Part shown: one piece after another, positions 51,203 to 59,863 of the stretch
How positions within the stretch are numbered: position 1 is the stretch's first letter
Layout: every line of letters starts with the position of its first letter
Assembly: GCF_000300195.1 (NCBI RefSeq)
Contig: NZ_AMQH01000012.1
Coordinates: 62,001-126,000, forward strand
Reading direction: 5' to 3'
Length of the DNA stretch: 64,000 nt
From: Clostridium tunisiense TJ
GTDB taxonomy: Bacteria > Bacillota > Clostridia > Clostridiales > Clostridiaceae
The notes under the pieces: generated by a model
What the model was told of the DNA's origin: nothing
The model's database searches: none
Seen by the model: the letters and a program-made list of their open reading frames with translations, nothing else
Translations under genes and position numbers: made by a program

Positions 51203-52357
51203 ATGAATAACAAGATAACTGTAATGGTAGCCGACGATTCAGCACTAATGAGAAGAATGGTTTCTGATATGGTGAAAATGGAAAAAGATATGGAAATCAT
51301 TGATATTGCTAGAGATGGCGAAGATTTATTGAATAAGTTGAAAACTAAAGTCCCTGATATAATAACCCTTGATGTTGAAATGCCAAAGCTCAATGGTGTT
51401 GGGGCTCTAAAAAAGATTATTGAGGCTAATATTCCTGTAAAGGTAATAATGCTTAGCAGTTTGACAAAGGATGGGGCTGACATAACCATTGAATGCCTTG
51501 AAATTGGCGCAGTGGATTTTGTGCAAAAACCAGGTGGTTCTATTTCCCTAGATATTAATAAGGTAAGAGAAGAACTAATCAATAAAATAAGAATGGCTAA
51601 AGGTGTAAGAAGTAATATTGTGGGTACTAGTACTGTTAAAAAGACAGTAAGTGGTTATAACACTACTACAAAAGCTTCAACCTTAATAGAAGAAAAGGTA
51701 TCATTTAAAGAGCCTGAAATTAAGAGGGAAAAAGTCATTTCCTTTAACTATAATATGCCTAGAAAGAATAGTTTGGGCAGAAGTAATGGAAAGATTGATG
51801 TGGTGGTAATTGGTGCCTCCACTGGTGGACCCAAGGCACTTTATGAAGTGATAACAAAGCTTCCAGAAACTCTAGGAGTGCCAGTGCTTGTTGTTCAACA
51901 TATGCCAGTAGGTTTTACGAAGGCCTTTGCTGAAAGATTAGATAAGTTTAGCAAGCTAAAAGTCCTAGAGGCAACTCATGGCCAAAGAGTTGAGAAGAAT
52001 ACTGTTTACATAGCTCCGGGAGGAAGCCATATGGAGATTTCAAGTGATAAAACCATAAGGCTTACACAAGAACCACCAATATGGGGGGTAAGACCAGCAG
52101 TAGATAAGTTATTTGTTTCTGCAGCCAAAGTATATAATGGTAGACTTCTTGGAGTAGTGCTTACTGGTATGGGAAAAGATGGTTCAAATGGAGTAATTGA
52201 AATTAAGAACCAGGGAGGGTACAATATATCTGAACATGAGTCAACTTGTACAATTTATGGTATGCCAAAAGCAGCCTTTGAGACTCATATGGTAGATGAA
52301 GTTGTGCCACTACACAATATCAGTGATAGAATTGTAAAAGTAGTTGCAGAGAGGTAA
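51203..52357 (+). CDS. cheB: Protein-glutamate methylesterase CheB
   Basis: 384 residues. The receiver domain (1-120) has phospho-acceptor D57 in ITLDVEMPKLNG. A linker (about 125-185) follows, then the methylesterase domain with GASTGGPKAL (Ser), QHMPVGFTKAFA (His) and GMGKDGSNG (Asp). It removes methyl groups from receptors when phosphorylated by CheA. ATG 51203 follows GGAGTGATT. Confidence 0.95.
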   Translation: MNNKITVMVADDSALMRRMVSDMVKMEKDMEIIDIARDGEDLLNKLKTKVPDIITLDVEMPKLNGVGALKKIIEANIPVKVIMLSSLTKDGADITIECLEIGAVDFVQKPGGSISLDINKVREELINKIRMAKGVRSNIVGTSTVKKTVSGYNTTTKASTLIEEKVSFKEPEIKREKVISFNYNMPRKNSLGRSNGKIDVVVIGASTGGPKALYEVITKLPETLGVPVLVVQHMPVGFTKAFAERLDKFSKLKVLEATHGQRVEKNTVYIAPGGSHMEISSDKTIRLTQEPPIWGVRPAVDKLFVSAAKVYNGRLLGVVLTGMGKDGSNGVIEIKNQGGYNISEHESTCTIYGMPKAAFETHMVDEVVPLHNISDRIVKVVAER

Positions 52358-52365
52358 AGGTAAAT

Positions 52366-53130
52366 ATGGACTTAAAATATTTTGAACAATGGGTATTAAA
52401 AGAGTTTAGTATAGATTTATCTGCGTACAAATCCAATCAGCTTCATAGAAGAATCTTGACGCTGATGTCTAGGGTTGGAGCAAATTCAGTAGAAGAATAT
52501 ATAACTATGCTCAAGAGCAGTAGTGAACAAAAACAAAAGTTTTTGGACTATATTACCATAAATGTTACTGAGTTCTATAGAAATCCAGAAATATTTAAAG
52601 AATTAAATAACTTTATTAAAGAAAACTTAGCTTATAATAAGCCTTTAAAAATATGGAGTGCTGCTTGCTCAATTGGAGCAGAACCATATTCTATAGCTAT
52701 GATGCTGAAGGAAATATCTCCTTCAGTAAGACATAGGATTATTGCAACAGATATTGATAACACCATATTAAGAAGAGCAAAAGATGGAATATATCTAGCT
52801 AGTGATATAAAAAATGTTCCAAGTTATCAACTTGATAAATTTTTTATAAAGAAGGATGATAAATTCCAGATAAAAGATGAAATAAAGGAAATGGTTACTT
52901 TCAAAAAGCATGATTTAATTTTAGAAGGTTATGAAAGCAATTTTGATATTATTATTTGTAGAAACGTAGTTATTTATTTTACTAATGAGATAAAAGAAAA
53001 GATGTATGAAAAATTTAGTAATTCTTTAAATAAAGGCGGATTGTTTTTTATAGGTGCTACAGAAAGTATTTATAATTATAAAAAATACAATTTTGAAAAA
53101 CTTTCAACGTTTATTTATAAGAAGAATTAA
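52366..53130 (+). CDS. cheR: Chemotaxis protein methyltransferase CheR
   Basis: 254 residues: an N-terminal helical domain (1-75, HRRILTLMSRVGANSVEEY) and a SAM-binding domain with WSAACSIGAEPYSIAMML, ATDIDNTILRRAKDGIY and IICRNVVIYF. It methylates receptor glutamates and opposes CheB. It starts eight bases after cheB ends, with GAGGT inside the cheB stop region. Confidence 0.95.
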   Translation: MDLKYFEQWVLKEFSIDLSAYKSNQLHRRILTLMSRVGANSVEEYITMLKSSSEQKQKFLDYITINVTEFYRNPEIFKELNNFIKENLAYNKPLKIWSAACSIGAEPYSIAMMLKEISPSVRHRIIATDIDNTILRRAKDGIYLASDIKNVPSYQLDKFFIKKDDKFQIKDEIKEMVTFKKHDLILEGYESNFDIIICRNVVIYFTNEIKEKMYEKFSNSLNKGGLFFIGATESIYNYKKYNFEKLSTFIYKKN

Positions 53131-53141
53131 GGAGGGTCAAA

Positions 53142-55247
53142 ATGGATACTTCTCAATATCTTTCTATGTTCCTTGAAGAGTCAAGCGATAATTTGCAAAC
53201 CCTAAATGAATGTCTACTAGCACTTGAGAATGAACCCGGGGATATGGAAAAATTAAATGAAATTTTTAGAGTTGCACATACCATTAAAGGAATGGCTGCA
53301 ACTATGGGATATAGTAAAATGGCCGAACTTACTCATAAAATGGAGGATGTACTTTCCAATTTTAGAGAAGGAAAGGTTAAAGTAACTCATAAAGTGGTAA
53401 CTGTACTATTTAAGTGTTTAGATACTTTAGAGGCTATGGTGGATAGCATAACCCAAGGAAATGATGGAAATATGCCAATAGAGGAAATAGTAAGTCATTT
53501 AGAAGGCATAGCAAATGGAACAGAAGAGGGTATAGAATCATCAACTGTTAAGACAAATATAAATGAAACTATAGATAAAAGTGTACAAACCGTAACTGAA
53601 GAAACTGGGATTGTATTAAATGAATATGAGTTAAATATTATAAAGCAAGCTAAACATTCTAATGTAAGTGCTTATCATATTCATGTTACTTTAGATGAGG
53701 GAACTATTTTAAAATCAGCAAGAGCTTTTGTGCTTTTCCAAGCTTTAGAGCAAAATGGTGAAATCATAAAATCAATTCCAGCTCTTGAGGACTTAGAAAC
53801 AGAAAACTTTGATTTTGATATTGACTTAGTTTATTTATCTTCAAAAACTTTAGAAGAAATTCAAGGGGAAATAAACGGAATTTCTGAAATAAGCAAAGTA
53901 GAAGTTTCTTCTTTAAATAATGGAGTTAAAATAGCAGTAAAAACAGAAGAGCACAAGGCTAATACAGATTCTGCACCTTCTGTAAAAAATCTTAAGGCTA
54001 AAGAAGTAGTAGTAGATGAGAAAATAGCTAAAAAAACATCAGATACTACTGAAATAAAAACTAAAACAATTGAGCAACCAGCACCAGTGGCGCAAGATAA
54101 AAAAGTTAAGTCAAAGGGGATTGGTCAGTCAGTAAGAGTAGATTTAGAAAGATTAGATAAGTTTATGAACATGGTTTCAGAGCTTGTTATTCATAGAACT
54201 AGATTAGAACAAATTAGCTCAAACCACAAAATAGCTGAACTAAATGAAACTTTAGAGCAGGTGGCAAGAGCAACAACAGATCTTCAAGACTTAGTAATGA
54301 AGATAAGAATGTTACCTCTTGATGTGGTGTTTAACAGATTCCCTAGAATGATAAGAGATTTATCCCTAGAATTAGGAAAAGAAATTGAACTTATTATTCA
54401 AGGCCAGGACACTGAATTAGATAGAACAGTAATTGAAGAGATTGGTGAACCTCTAATTCATCTTTTAAGAAATGCTGCAGATCATGGTATAGAAGCTACT
54501 GAAGAAAGAGTAGCTAAAGGAAAAAATCCAGTAGGAAAAGTTAAGTTAATTGCATATTCCGAAGGAACAAAAGCAGTAATCAAGGTTGAAGATGATGGAA
54601 AAGGCCTTGATGTTAACAAAATTAAAGCAAAGGCTGAGAAAATTGGAATAAGCACTGAAGGTATGAGTGAAGCGGATATTAAAAATTTAATTTTTGCTCA
54701 AGGCTTTAGCACAAATGAAGTGGTTACAGATATTTCTGGTAGAGGAGTTGGAATGGATGTTGTTAAAACCAAAATTTCTTCTCTAGGTGGAACTGTGGAT
54801 GCAATAAGTGAGGCAGGTAAAGGTACAAGTTTCATAATTAGATTGCCTTTAACACTTCAAATAATTCAAGCACTACTAGTTAAAGTAGGAACAGAAACTA
54901 TGGCTATTTCTTTAGGTTTTATTGATAGAGTTATTGAATATAAAGAAGAAAATATAAGAAAAACAAATAATAAAGAAGTAGTTTTATATAATGGAAATGT
55001 AATAAGCATTGTTAGAGTAAATAATAAGCTAGGAATAGAGTCTGTGGACCAAGGCAAGAAGTATATAATTCTTGTGAAGGTTGGAGAACGTGAAATGGGA
55101 CTTGTTGTTGACTCATTACTTGGACAACAAGAGATAGTTATAAAACCATTTGGAAAAACTTTAAAATCTACAAAGGAATATATAGGTGCTACAATCCTTG
55201 GCGATGGATTAGTTACTTTAATTCTTGATGTAGCTGCACTAATTTAG
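53142..55247 (+). CDS. cheA: Chemotaxis histidine kinase CheA
   Basis: 701 residues with all five CheA domains: P1 phosphotransfer domain with H46 (FRVAHTIKG), P2 CheY/CheB-binding domain (about 165-275), P3 dimerisation (about 335-405), P4 ATPase with HLLRNAADHGIE, DDGKGLD and GRGVGMDVVK, and P5 CheW-like end (about 565-701). A Lys/Thr/Pro-rich linker (about 280-330) joins P2 and P3. It phosphorylates CheY and CheB. AAGGAGGG precedes ATG 53142. Confidence 0.96.
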   Translation: MDTSQYLSMFLEESSDNLQTLNECLLALENEPGDMEKLNEIFRVAHTIKGMAATMGYSKMAELTHKMEDVLSNFREGKVKVTHKVVTVLFKCLDTLEAMVDSITQGNDGNMPIEEIVSHLEGIANGTEEGIESSTVKTNINETIDKSVQTVTEETGIVLNEYELNIIKQAKHSNVSAYHIHVTLDEGTILKSARAFVLFQALEQNGEIIKSIPALEDLETENFDFDIDLVYLSSKTLEEIQGEINGISEISKVEVSSLNNGVKIAVKTEEHKANTDSAPSVKNLKAKEVVVDEKIAKKTSDTTEIKTKTIEQPAPVAQDKKVKSKGIGQSVRVDLERLDKFMNMVSELVIHRTRLEQISSNHKIAELNETLEQVARATTDLQDLVMKIRMLPLDVVFNRFPRMIRDLSLELGKEIELIIQGQDTELDRTVIEEIGEPLIHLLRNAADHGIEATEERVAKGKNPVGKVKLIAYSEGTKAVIKVEDDGKGLDVNKIKAKAEKIGISTEGMSEADIKNLIFAQGFSTNEVVTDISGRGVGMDVVKTKISSLGGTVDAISEAGKGTSFIIRLPLTLQIIQALLVKVGTETMAISLGFIDRVIEYKEENIRKTNNKEVVLYNGNVISIVRVNNKLGIESVDQGKKYIILVKVGEREMGLVVDSLLGQQEIVIKPFGKTLKSTKEYIGATILGDGLVTLILDVAALI

Positions 55248-55258
55248 GAGGTGTGGCA

Positions 55259-55858
55259 TTGAGTTATCTTGAATTTAATGATATCCAAATTGATGCACTA
55301 AAAGAAGTGGGTAACATTGGAATAGGAAATGCTGCAACAGCAATGTCACAACTTTTGGGCCGTGAAATACAAATAACAGTTCCAAAGGTTAATGTCATAG
55401 AACTTGAAGATATTTTTTCAAGGATTGATGGGGAAGAGGTAGTTTATGCAGTTATAGCTAGAGTTTTAGGAGATACTCCCGGAAATATGCTCTTTGTATT
55501 TGATAAGAAGACCATATTTAAAATAGTAGAATCCTTAGTTGGAGAAATGGGAGAGGAATTAAACGAAATGGGTTATTCAGTGTTAGGTGAAATGGGAAAT
55601 ATTATTTTTACTACCTATATGAATGCCATAGGAAAGCTTACAAACTTATGTTTATTCCCTTCAGTACCGGCAGTTGCAAAGGATATGTTATGTGCAATCC
55701 TATCTACTACTTTTATTGAAGCGGGACAATATAGTGACAATGTATTAGATATAGAAACAGATTTCATACAAGAGAAGGAAGAACTTAGGGGTAACTTTTA
55801 TTTTATTCCTATGCCTGGTTCCTTAGAAAAAATACTAGAATCTTTAGGATTAAATTAA
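55259..55858 (+). CDS. cheC: CheY-P phosphatase CheC
   Basis: 199 residues from TTG 55259, because AGGAGG (55246-55251) leaves only one base before the in-frame GTG 55253 but seven before TTG. Both phosphatase signatures of the CXY family are present: EVGNIGIGNAATAM and LGEMGNIIFTTYMNAIG (Glu and Asn of each site). CheC dephosphorylates CheY-P and binds CheD in the adaptation loop of Gram-positive chemotaxis. It is 6-12 bases from cheA. Confidence 0.92.
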   Translation: MSYLEFNDIQIDALKEVGNIGIGNAATAMSQLLGREIQITVPKVNVIELEDIFSRIDGEEVVYAVIARVLGDTPGNMLFVFDKKTIFKIVESLVGEMGEELNEMGYSVLGEMGNIIFTTYMNAIGKLTNLCLFPSVPAVAKDMLCAILSTTFIEAGQYSDNVLDIETDFIQEKEELRGNFYFIPMPGSLEKILESLGLN

Positions 55859-55871
55859 TGGAGGTATTAAA

Positions 55872-56231
55872 ATGGCTAAAGTATTAATTGTTGATGATGC
55901 GACTTTTATGAGAATGATGATTAAAGATATATTAGAGAAAAATGGTTTTGAAGTGGTTGGTGAAGCTGGTAATGGAGCTAAAGCTGTAGAGCTTTATAAG
56001 GCTGAGAAACCAGATGTAGTAACTATGGATATAACAATGCCAGAAATGGATGGAATTGAAGCAGTGAAGGCGATAAGAGAGTTTGATCCAAGTGCAAAAG
56101 TTATTATGTGTAGTGCTATGGGACAGCAAAGTATGGTTATGGATGCTATAAGAGCTGGTGCAAAGGATTTTATAGTTAAACCATTCCAAGCTGATAGAGT
56201 TTTAGAAGCAATTAAAAAAGTAATAGGGTAG
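55872..56231 (+). CDS. cheY: Chemotaxis response regulator CheY
   Basis: 119 residues, a single receiver domain: DD at 8-9, phospho-acceptor D53 in TMDITMPEMDG, the Thr/Ser in CSAMGQQ and K103 in VKPF. CheY-P binds the FliM/FliY switch. Located between cheC and the second cheW. Confidence 0.95.
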   Translation: MAKVLIVDDATFMRMMIKDILEKNGFEVVGEAGNGAKAVELYKAEKPDVVTMDITMPEMDGIEAVKAIREFDPSAKVIMCSAMGQQSMVMDAIRAGAKDFIVKPFQADRVLEAIKKVIG

Positions 56232-56242
56232 GGGGAGTTTAA

Positions 56243-56641
56243 GTGCAAGTTGTCGTTTTTAATATCGGTAATGAACAGTTTGCAGTAGAAACCAGCAAAG
56301 TCCAAAGTATTAATGACTTAATGAAGATTACTCAGGTGCCTAAGGCTCCAAGCTATATCAAAGGGCTTATCAACTTAAGAGGAAATATAATATCAATTTT
56401 AGATATAAACTTACTTTTAGGTATGACAAACACTGATGAGAGAAATGATAATATTATAATATTAAAGCTTGAGGATGAGCTTGTAGGAATAACTGTAGAT
56501 GCTGTGGATGAAGTTATGGAATTTAGTGAAGACCAATTAGAGAAGGTTCATAATGAAATGGAAAAGTTTTATATTAAAGGAGTTATTAACTTAAAAGAGA
56601 GAATAATAACTTTAATAGATTTTGATAAGTTGATACAATAA
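56243..56641 (+). CDS. cheW: Chemotaxis coupling protein CheW (second copy)
   Basis: 132 residues from GTG 56243, preceded by GGGGGAG. The SH3-like fold shows IGNEQFAVET, QVPKAPSYIKGLINLRGNI and DELVGITVDAVDEV. It is only moderately similar to the first CheW of the operon and lacks its longer C-terminus, which supports a paralog rather than a recent copy. Confidence 0.92.
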   Translation: MQVVVFNIGNEQFAVETSKVQSINDLMKITQVPKAPSYIKGLINLRGNIISILDINLLLGMTNTDERNDNIIILKLEDELVGITVDAVDEVMEFSEDQLEKVHNEMEKFYIKGVINLKERIITLIDFDKLIQ

Positions 56642-56659
56642 CACCTTAGGAGGTAGGCT

Positions 56660-57655
56660 ATGGCAGAGATTTTATCACAAAATGAAATAGATGCGCTTTT
56701 ATCTGCCTTGTCTTCTGGTGATATAGAAGCTGATGAGCTCCCAGGTGAAGAGGATAAGGCCAAAATCAAATACTACGATTTTAAACGTCCTCAAAAGTTT
56801 TCTAAGGATCATATAAGAACCTTAGAATTAGTTCATGATAATTATGCAAGAATAATTTCAAACTATTTAACTGCTCAGCTTAGGGCTAATGTAAAGGTTA
56901 AAGTTGAAAGTGTTCAACAAATTACTTATGAGGAGTTCATTCACTCTATACCAAATACAACTGTTCTTACCTTGTTCAAAATGCCGCCGTTAAATGGCCA
57001 AATATTGTTAGAAACTAATGAAGAGTTTGTTTTGAGAATTTTTGATGTGTTAGCTGGTGGTAAAGGTATAAAAAAACCTAAATATAAAGAACTAACAGAC
57101 ATAGAAAAAAACCTTATTAGGCATATAAATGAAGGATTAATATCTAACTTAAAGCTAGCATGGGAAGATGTTCTAGAAGTACACCCTGAAGTTGAAACAG
57201 TGGAAACGAACCCAGCATTAAACCAAACTCTTGCTCCTAATGAACCAGTAGCGTTAATTACTTTCACAGTAGAAATGTTTGAAACCAATATCTTTATCAA
57301 TATTTGCATACCATTCCTAAGTCTTGAAAAGGTATTAGATAAATTGGTTGTGCAATATTGGTTTAGCGAAGGGGATAGCGAACTTCAAAAGGAATCAAGA
57401 GAAAAGCTAAGTAAAAATATAAGAAGAGTTGATGTAAGGCTTATGGCAATGCTAGGCACTACTGATATAACTGTGGGTGACTTTTTAAACTTAGAAATTG
57501 GAGATGTTATAGCTTTAGATAATAAATATGAGAATCCTATTGAGGTATATGTTGAAGAACAGTTAACTTTTATGGCAAAACCAGGATTACATGGCAAAAA
57601 TAAAGCAATACAAATTATAGACTTAATAGATAAGGATGTGGAAAAAAATGAGTAA
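56660..57655 (+). CDS. fliM: Flagellar motor switch protein FliM
   Basis: 331 residues, the normal size. The N-terminal LSQNEIDALLSAL peptide is the CheY-P binding motif. The middle domain (about 40-230) has the CheC-like fold; the C-terminal SPOA domain (about 255-331) joins the C-ring. Its last codons overlap the fliY start by eight bases. AGGAGG precedes ATG 56660. Confidence 0.95.
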   Translation: MAEILSQNEIDALLSALSSGDIEADELPGEEDKAKIKYYDFKRPQKFSKDHIRTLELVHDNYARIISNYLTAQLRANVKVKVESVQQITYEEFIHSIPNTTVLTLFKMPPLNGQILLETNEEFVLRIFDVLAGGKGIKKPKYKELTDIEKNLIRHINEGLISNLKLAWEDVLEVHPEVETVETNPALNQTLAPNEPVALITFTVEMFETNIFINICIPFLSLEKVLDKLVVQYWFSEGDSELQKESREKLSKNIRRVDVRLMAMLGTTDITVGDFLNLEIGDVIALDNKYENPIEVYVEEQLTFMAKPGLHGKNKAIQIIDLIDKDVEKNE

Positions 57656-58811
57656 CGGATTCCTTTCCCAAGAAGAAATAGATTCCTTATTAAATGGTGG
57701 ACTTACTGAAGAATCACCTGCTGAAGCAGAGTTACTTTCAGATTTAGAAAAGGACTTATTAGGAGAGGTTGGGAATATTTCCATGGGCTCAGCAGCTACA
57801 GCCCTTTCAACTATAGTAGGTCATAAGGTAAATATAACCACACCAACCATAAGTGTCACTACTCTAAAAAATTTAAAAAATACTTTTGAAACACCAAATG
57901 TAATTTTGGATGTTAAGTTTACCAGTGGAATTGCTGGTGGAAACATACTAATTATGAAAATTACCGATGCAGCAGTAATCGCAAACCTAATGATGGGCGG
58001 TAATGGTGAAATTGAAGATCATTTAGAACTTTCTGAAATTGAAATTAGTGCGGTACAAGAGGCAATGAACCAAATGATTGGTTCAGCAGCAACTTCTATG
58101 GCTACTATGTTTAATAGGGAAGTTAATATTTCTCCACCAAATTCATCAATTGTAGATGAAACAACATCACCAATTTCTCAGGATATTGATGAAGCGGAAG
58201 AAATTATTGCTATATCATTTAGAATGACTATTGGTGATTTAATAGATAGTAATATACTTCAAATACTACCATTAACTACCGGTAAGAAGATAGTTTCCAT
58301 AATGATGGGCACTGAAGAAAAAGAAGTTCCAGCGAAAGTAGAGGCTGTACCTAGTAAAGCTACAAGTAGTAATGTAGAGCAGACAGCAAAGGAAGTTCAT
58401 AATAATAACCAAGGTACAAGTAACTCAAATTCAGGTTATAATAATGAAGTTGCTTACACCCATAAAGGTCCAGAACTTTATCAGGAGCCAGTACAGGTTA
58501 AGCAAGCAGCTTTTCAACCTTTAAGTGAAGTTGCAGTAAATAATGTGCCTAAAAATATTGATTTAATCTTAGATGTTCCTTTAGAAGTTTCTGTAGAACT
58601 TGGAAGAACGAAAAAGAATATTAGAGATATCTTAGCACTATCTTCAGGTTCATTAATAGAACTTAATAAGCTAGCAGAAGAGCCAGTTGATATTTTTATT
58701 AATGGTAAAAAAATCGCTTATGGTGAAGTTGTAGTTATTGATGAAAACTTTGGGGTTAAAATTACAGGTATTGTAAGTGGAGAAGAAAGAATTAAAACTT
58801 TAACAAAATAA
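57648..58811 (+). CDS. fliY: Flagellar motor switch phosphatase FliY/FliN
   Basis: 387 residues from ATG 57648. An N-terminal CheY-binding peptide (FLSQEEIDSLLNGG) is followed by a CheC-like phosphatase domain with two active sites (GEVGNISMGSAATAL and QEAMNQMIGSAATSM). A Ser/Asn-rich linker (about 225-285) leads to the FliN/SPOA domain (about 295-387, LDVPLEVSVELGRTKK). FliY dephosphorylates CheY-P at the switch. Together with CheC the cell has two CheY-P phosphatases, as in Bacillus. Confidence 0.94.
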   Translation: MSNGFLSQEEIDSLLNGGLTEESPAEAELLSDLEKDLLGEVGNISMGSAATALSTIVGHKVNITTPTISVTTLKNLKNTFETPNVILDVKFTSGIAGGNILIMKITDAAVIANLMMGGNGEIEDHLELSEIEISAVQEAMNQMIGSAATSMATMFNREVNISPPNSSIVDETTSPISQDIDEAEEIIAISFRMTIGDLIDSNILQILPLTTGKKIVSIMMGTEEKEVPAKVEAVPSKATSSNVEQTAKEVHNNNQGTSNSNSGYNNEVAYTHKGPELYQEPVQVKQAAFQPLSEVAVNNVPKNIDLILDVPLEVSVELGRTKKNIRDILALSSGSLIELNKLAEEPVDIFINGKKIAYGEVVVIDENFGVKITGIVSGEERIKTLTK

Positions 58812-58842
58812 TGTTGGTAAATACTGCTAACATTATTTTGTC
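58805..58842 (+). terminator. Terminator at the end of fliY
   Basis: AAAATAATGTT (58805-58815) overlaps the stop codon and pairs with AACATTATTTT (58829-58839), followed by T-rich sequence. Confidence 0.8.
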
Positions 58843-58867
58843 AAAATTATTGTCTTAGAATTAATTT

Positions 58868-58898
58868 GTTTCTATGCAGCTAATAATTGCATAGAAAC
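58868..58898. terminator. Second hairpin after fliY
   Basis: GTTTCTATGCA (58868-58878) pairs perfectly with TGCATAGAAAC (58888-58898). It is a back-up terminator or an RNA structure. Confidence 0.65.
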
Positions 58899-58961
58899 AT
58901 TTAGTTATACATGAATATTATGCTACTTGATAAACTGATTGGAAGTAATGGTTATAATTTT

Positions 58962-58989
58962 TAAAGTAAATTAGTAAAATCGCCCTAAA
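58962..58989 (+). promoter_or_regulatory. Possible sigma-D promoter of flgM operon
   Basis: TAAA (58962-58965), a 16-base spacer and GCCCTAAA (58982-58989) resemble the sigma-28 consensus with two mismatches in the -10 element. A late-class promoter is expected before flgM. Confidence 0.4.
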
Positions 58990-59149
58990 CTTCATGGATA
59001 AGCATACGAATATATAACTATAAGAAGTTAACTAATTAATAAATTGGTTTGTTATAAGGCTTTGGAAGGAATTCAATTTTCAACCAAAGTTATCTTAGAA
59101 GAAGGAACTTTAAGTTTACTTCCAAAATGTCGTCAATGGGGGAGAATTT

Positions 59150-59437
59150 ATGAAAATAAATAATTTAAATAATGTAAACAATGTGAAGTATATAAATAGT
59201 TATAAATCTAATGACTCAAAGTCAAAAAAAGGTGAAACATCACAAAATAACGATAAATGTGAGATTTCTTTAGTTGGAAAAGCTTTAAATAACCTATCCA
59301 TAGAAAAAGATAATCTAGATATGAAGAGCGCTAAAGAAGTTGAAAACATAAAAAAACAAATAGTAGAAGGAAAGTATAAGGTAGACTCAAAAGCTTTAAC
59401 GGATAAGCTTATGGATGTTATGAAGGGGAGAGTCTAG
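59150..59437 (+). CDS. flgM: Anti-sigma-D factor FlgM
   Basis: 95 residues, Asn- and Lys-rich. The C-terminal sigma-binding helix pair KEVENIKKQIVEGKYKVDS and ALTDKLMD is diagnostic, and the N-terminus is disordered, as in all FlgM. It holds sigma-D inactive until the hook is complete and FlgM is exported. GGGGGAG precedes ATG 59150. It overlaps no gene and is followed by flgN after four bases. Confidence 0.9.
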   Translation: MKINNLNNVNNVKYINSYKSNDSKSKKGETSQNNDKCEISLVGKALNNLSIEKDNLDMKSAKEVENIKKQIVEGKYKVDSKALTDKLMDVMKGRV

Positions 59438-59441
59438 TTTT

Positions 59442-59852
59442 ATGTTGATAGAGTTAAGGGAAGTACTAAAGGATGAAATAAATATAGTGAAAAGTTTACT
59501 AAACCTCCTTGAAGAGCAGCATAGCTACTTAGTTAATCAGGAGGTTTTTAACCTTGAAGGGATTATTCCAAAAATACAAGAAGCTAGTAAGTCACTAGCT
59601 TTTATTGAAAATAAAAGAAGAAAACTAGTTAATAATGAATCTATGTCTCAAGTTGTAGATAAATTGAAAAATGAAGAGATAGAAACTTTATATAAAGAAG
59701 TATTGGGGCTTCTGAATGAAGCTGAAGTACAAAAATATAGTAATGAGCTACTTATTAAGCACTCACTAAGCTATACAAATTCTATGCTTAATATGTTAAA
59801 ACCAAGAAAAGAAGTAAATACCTATAATGGGTATGGAAAGCTTAAGAAATAA
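59442..59852 (+). CDS. flgN: Flagellar export chaperone FlgN
   Basis: 136 residues, almost entirely helical coiled-coil (EVLKDEINIVKSLLNLLEEQ). Position between flgM and flgK and this composition identify it as the chaperone that delivers the hook-filament junction proteins FlgK and FlgL to the export gate. Sequence conservation in this family is low, so the call leans on context. Confidence 0.85.
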   Translation: MLIELREVLKDEINIVKSLLNLLEEQHSYLVNQEVFNLEGIIPKIQEASKSLAFIENKRRKLVNNESMSQVVDKLKNEEIETLYKEVLGLLNEAEVQKYSNELLIKHSLSYTNSMLNMLKPRKEVNTYNGYGKLKK

Positions 59853-59863
59853 GGGGGGAGATT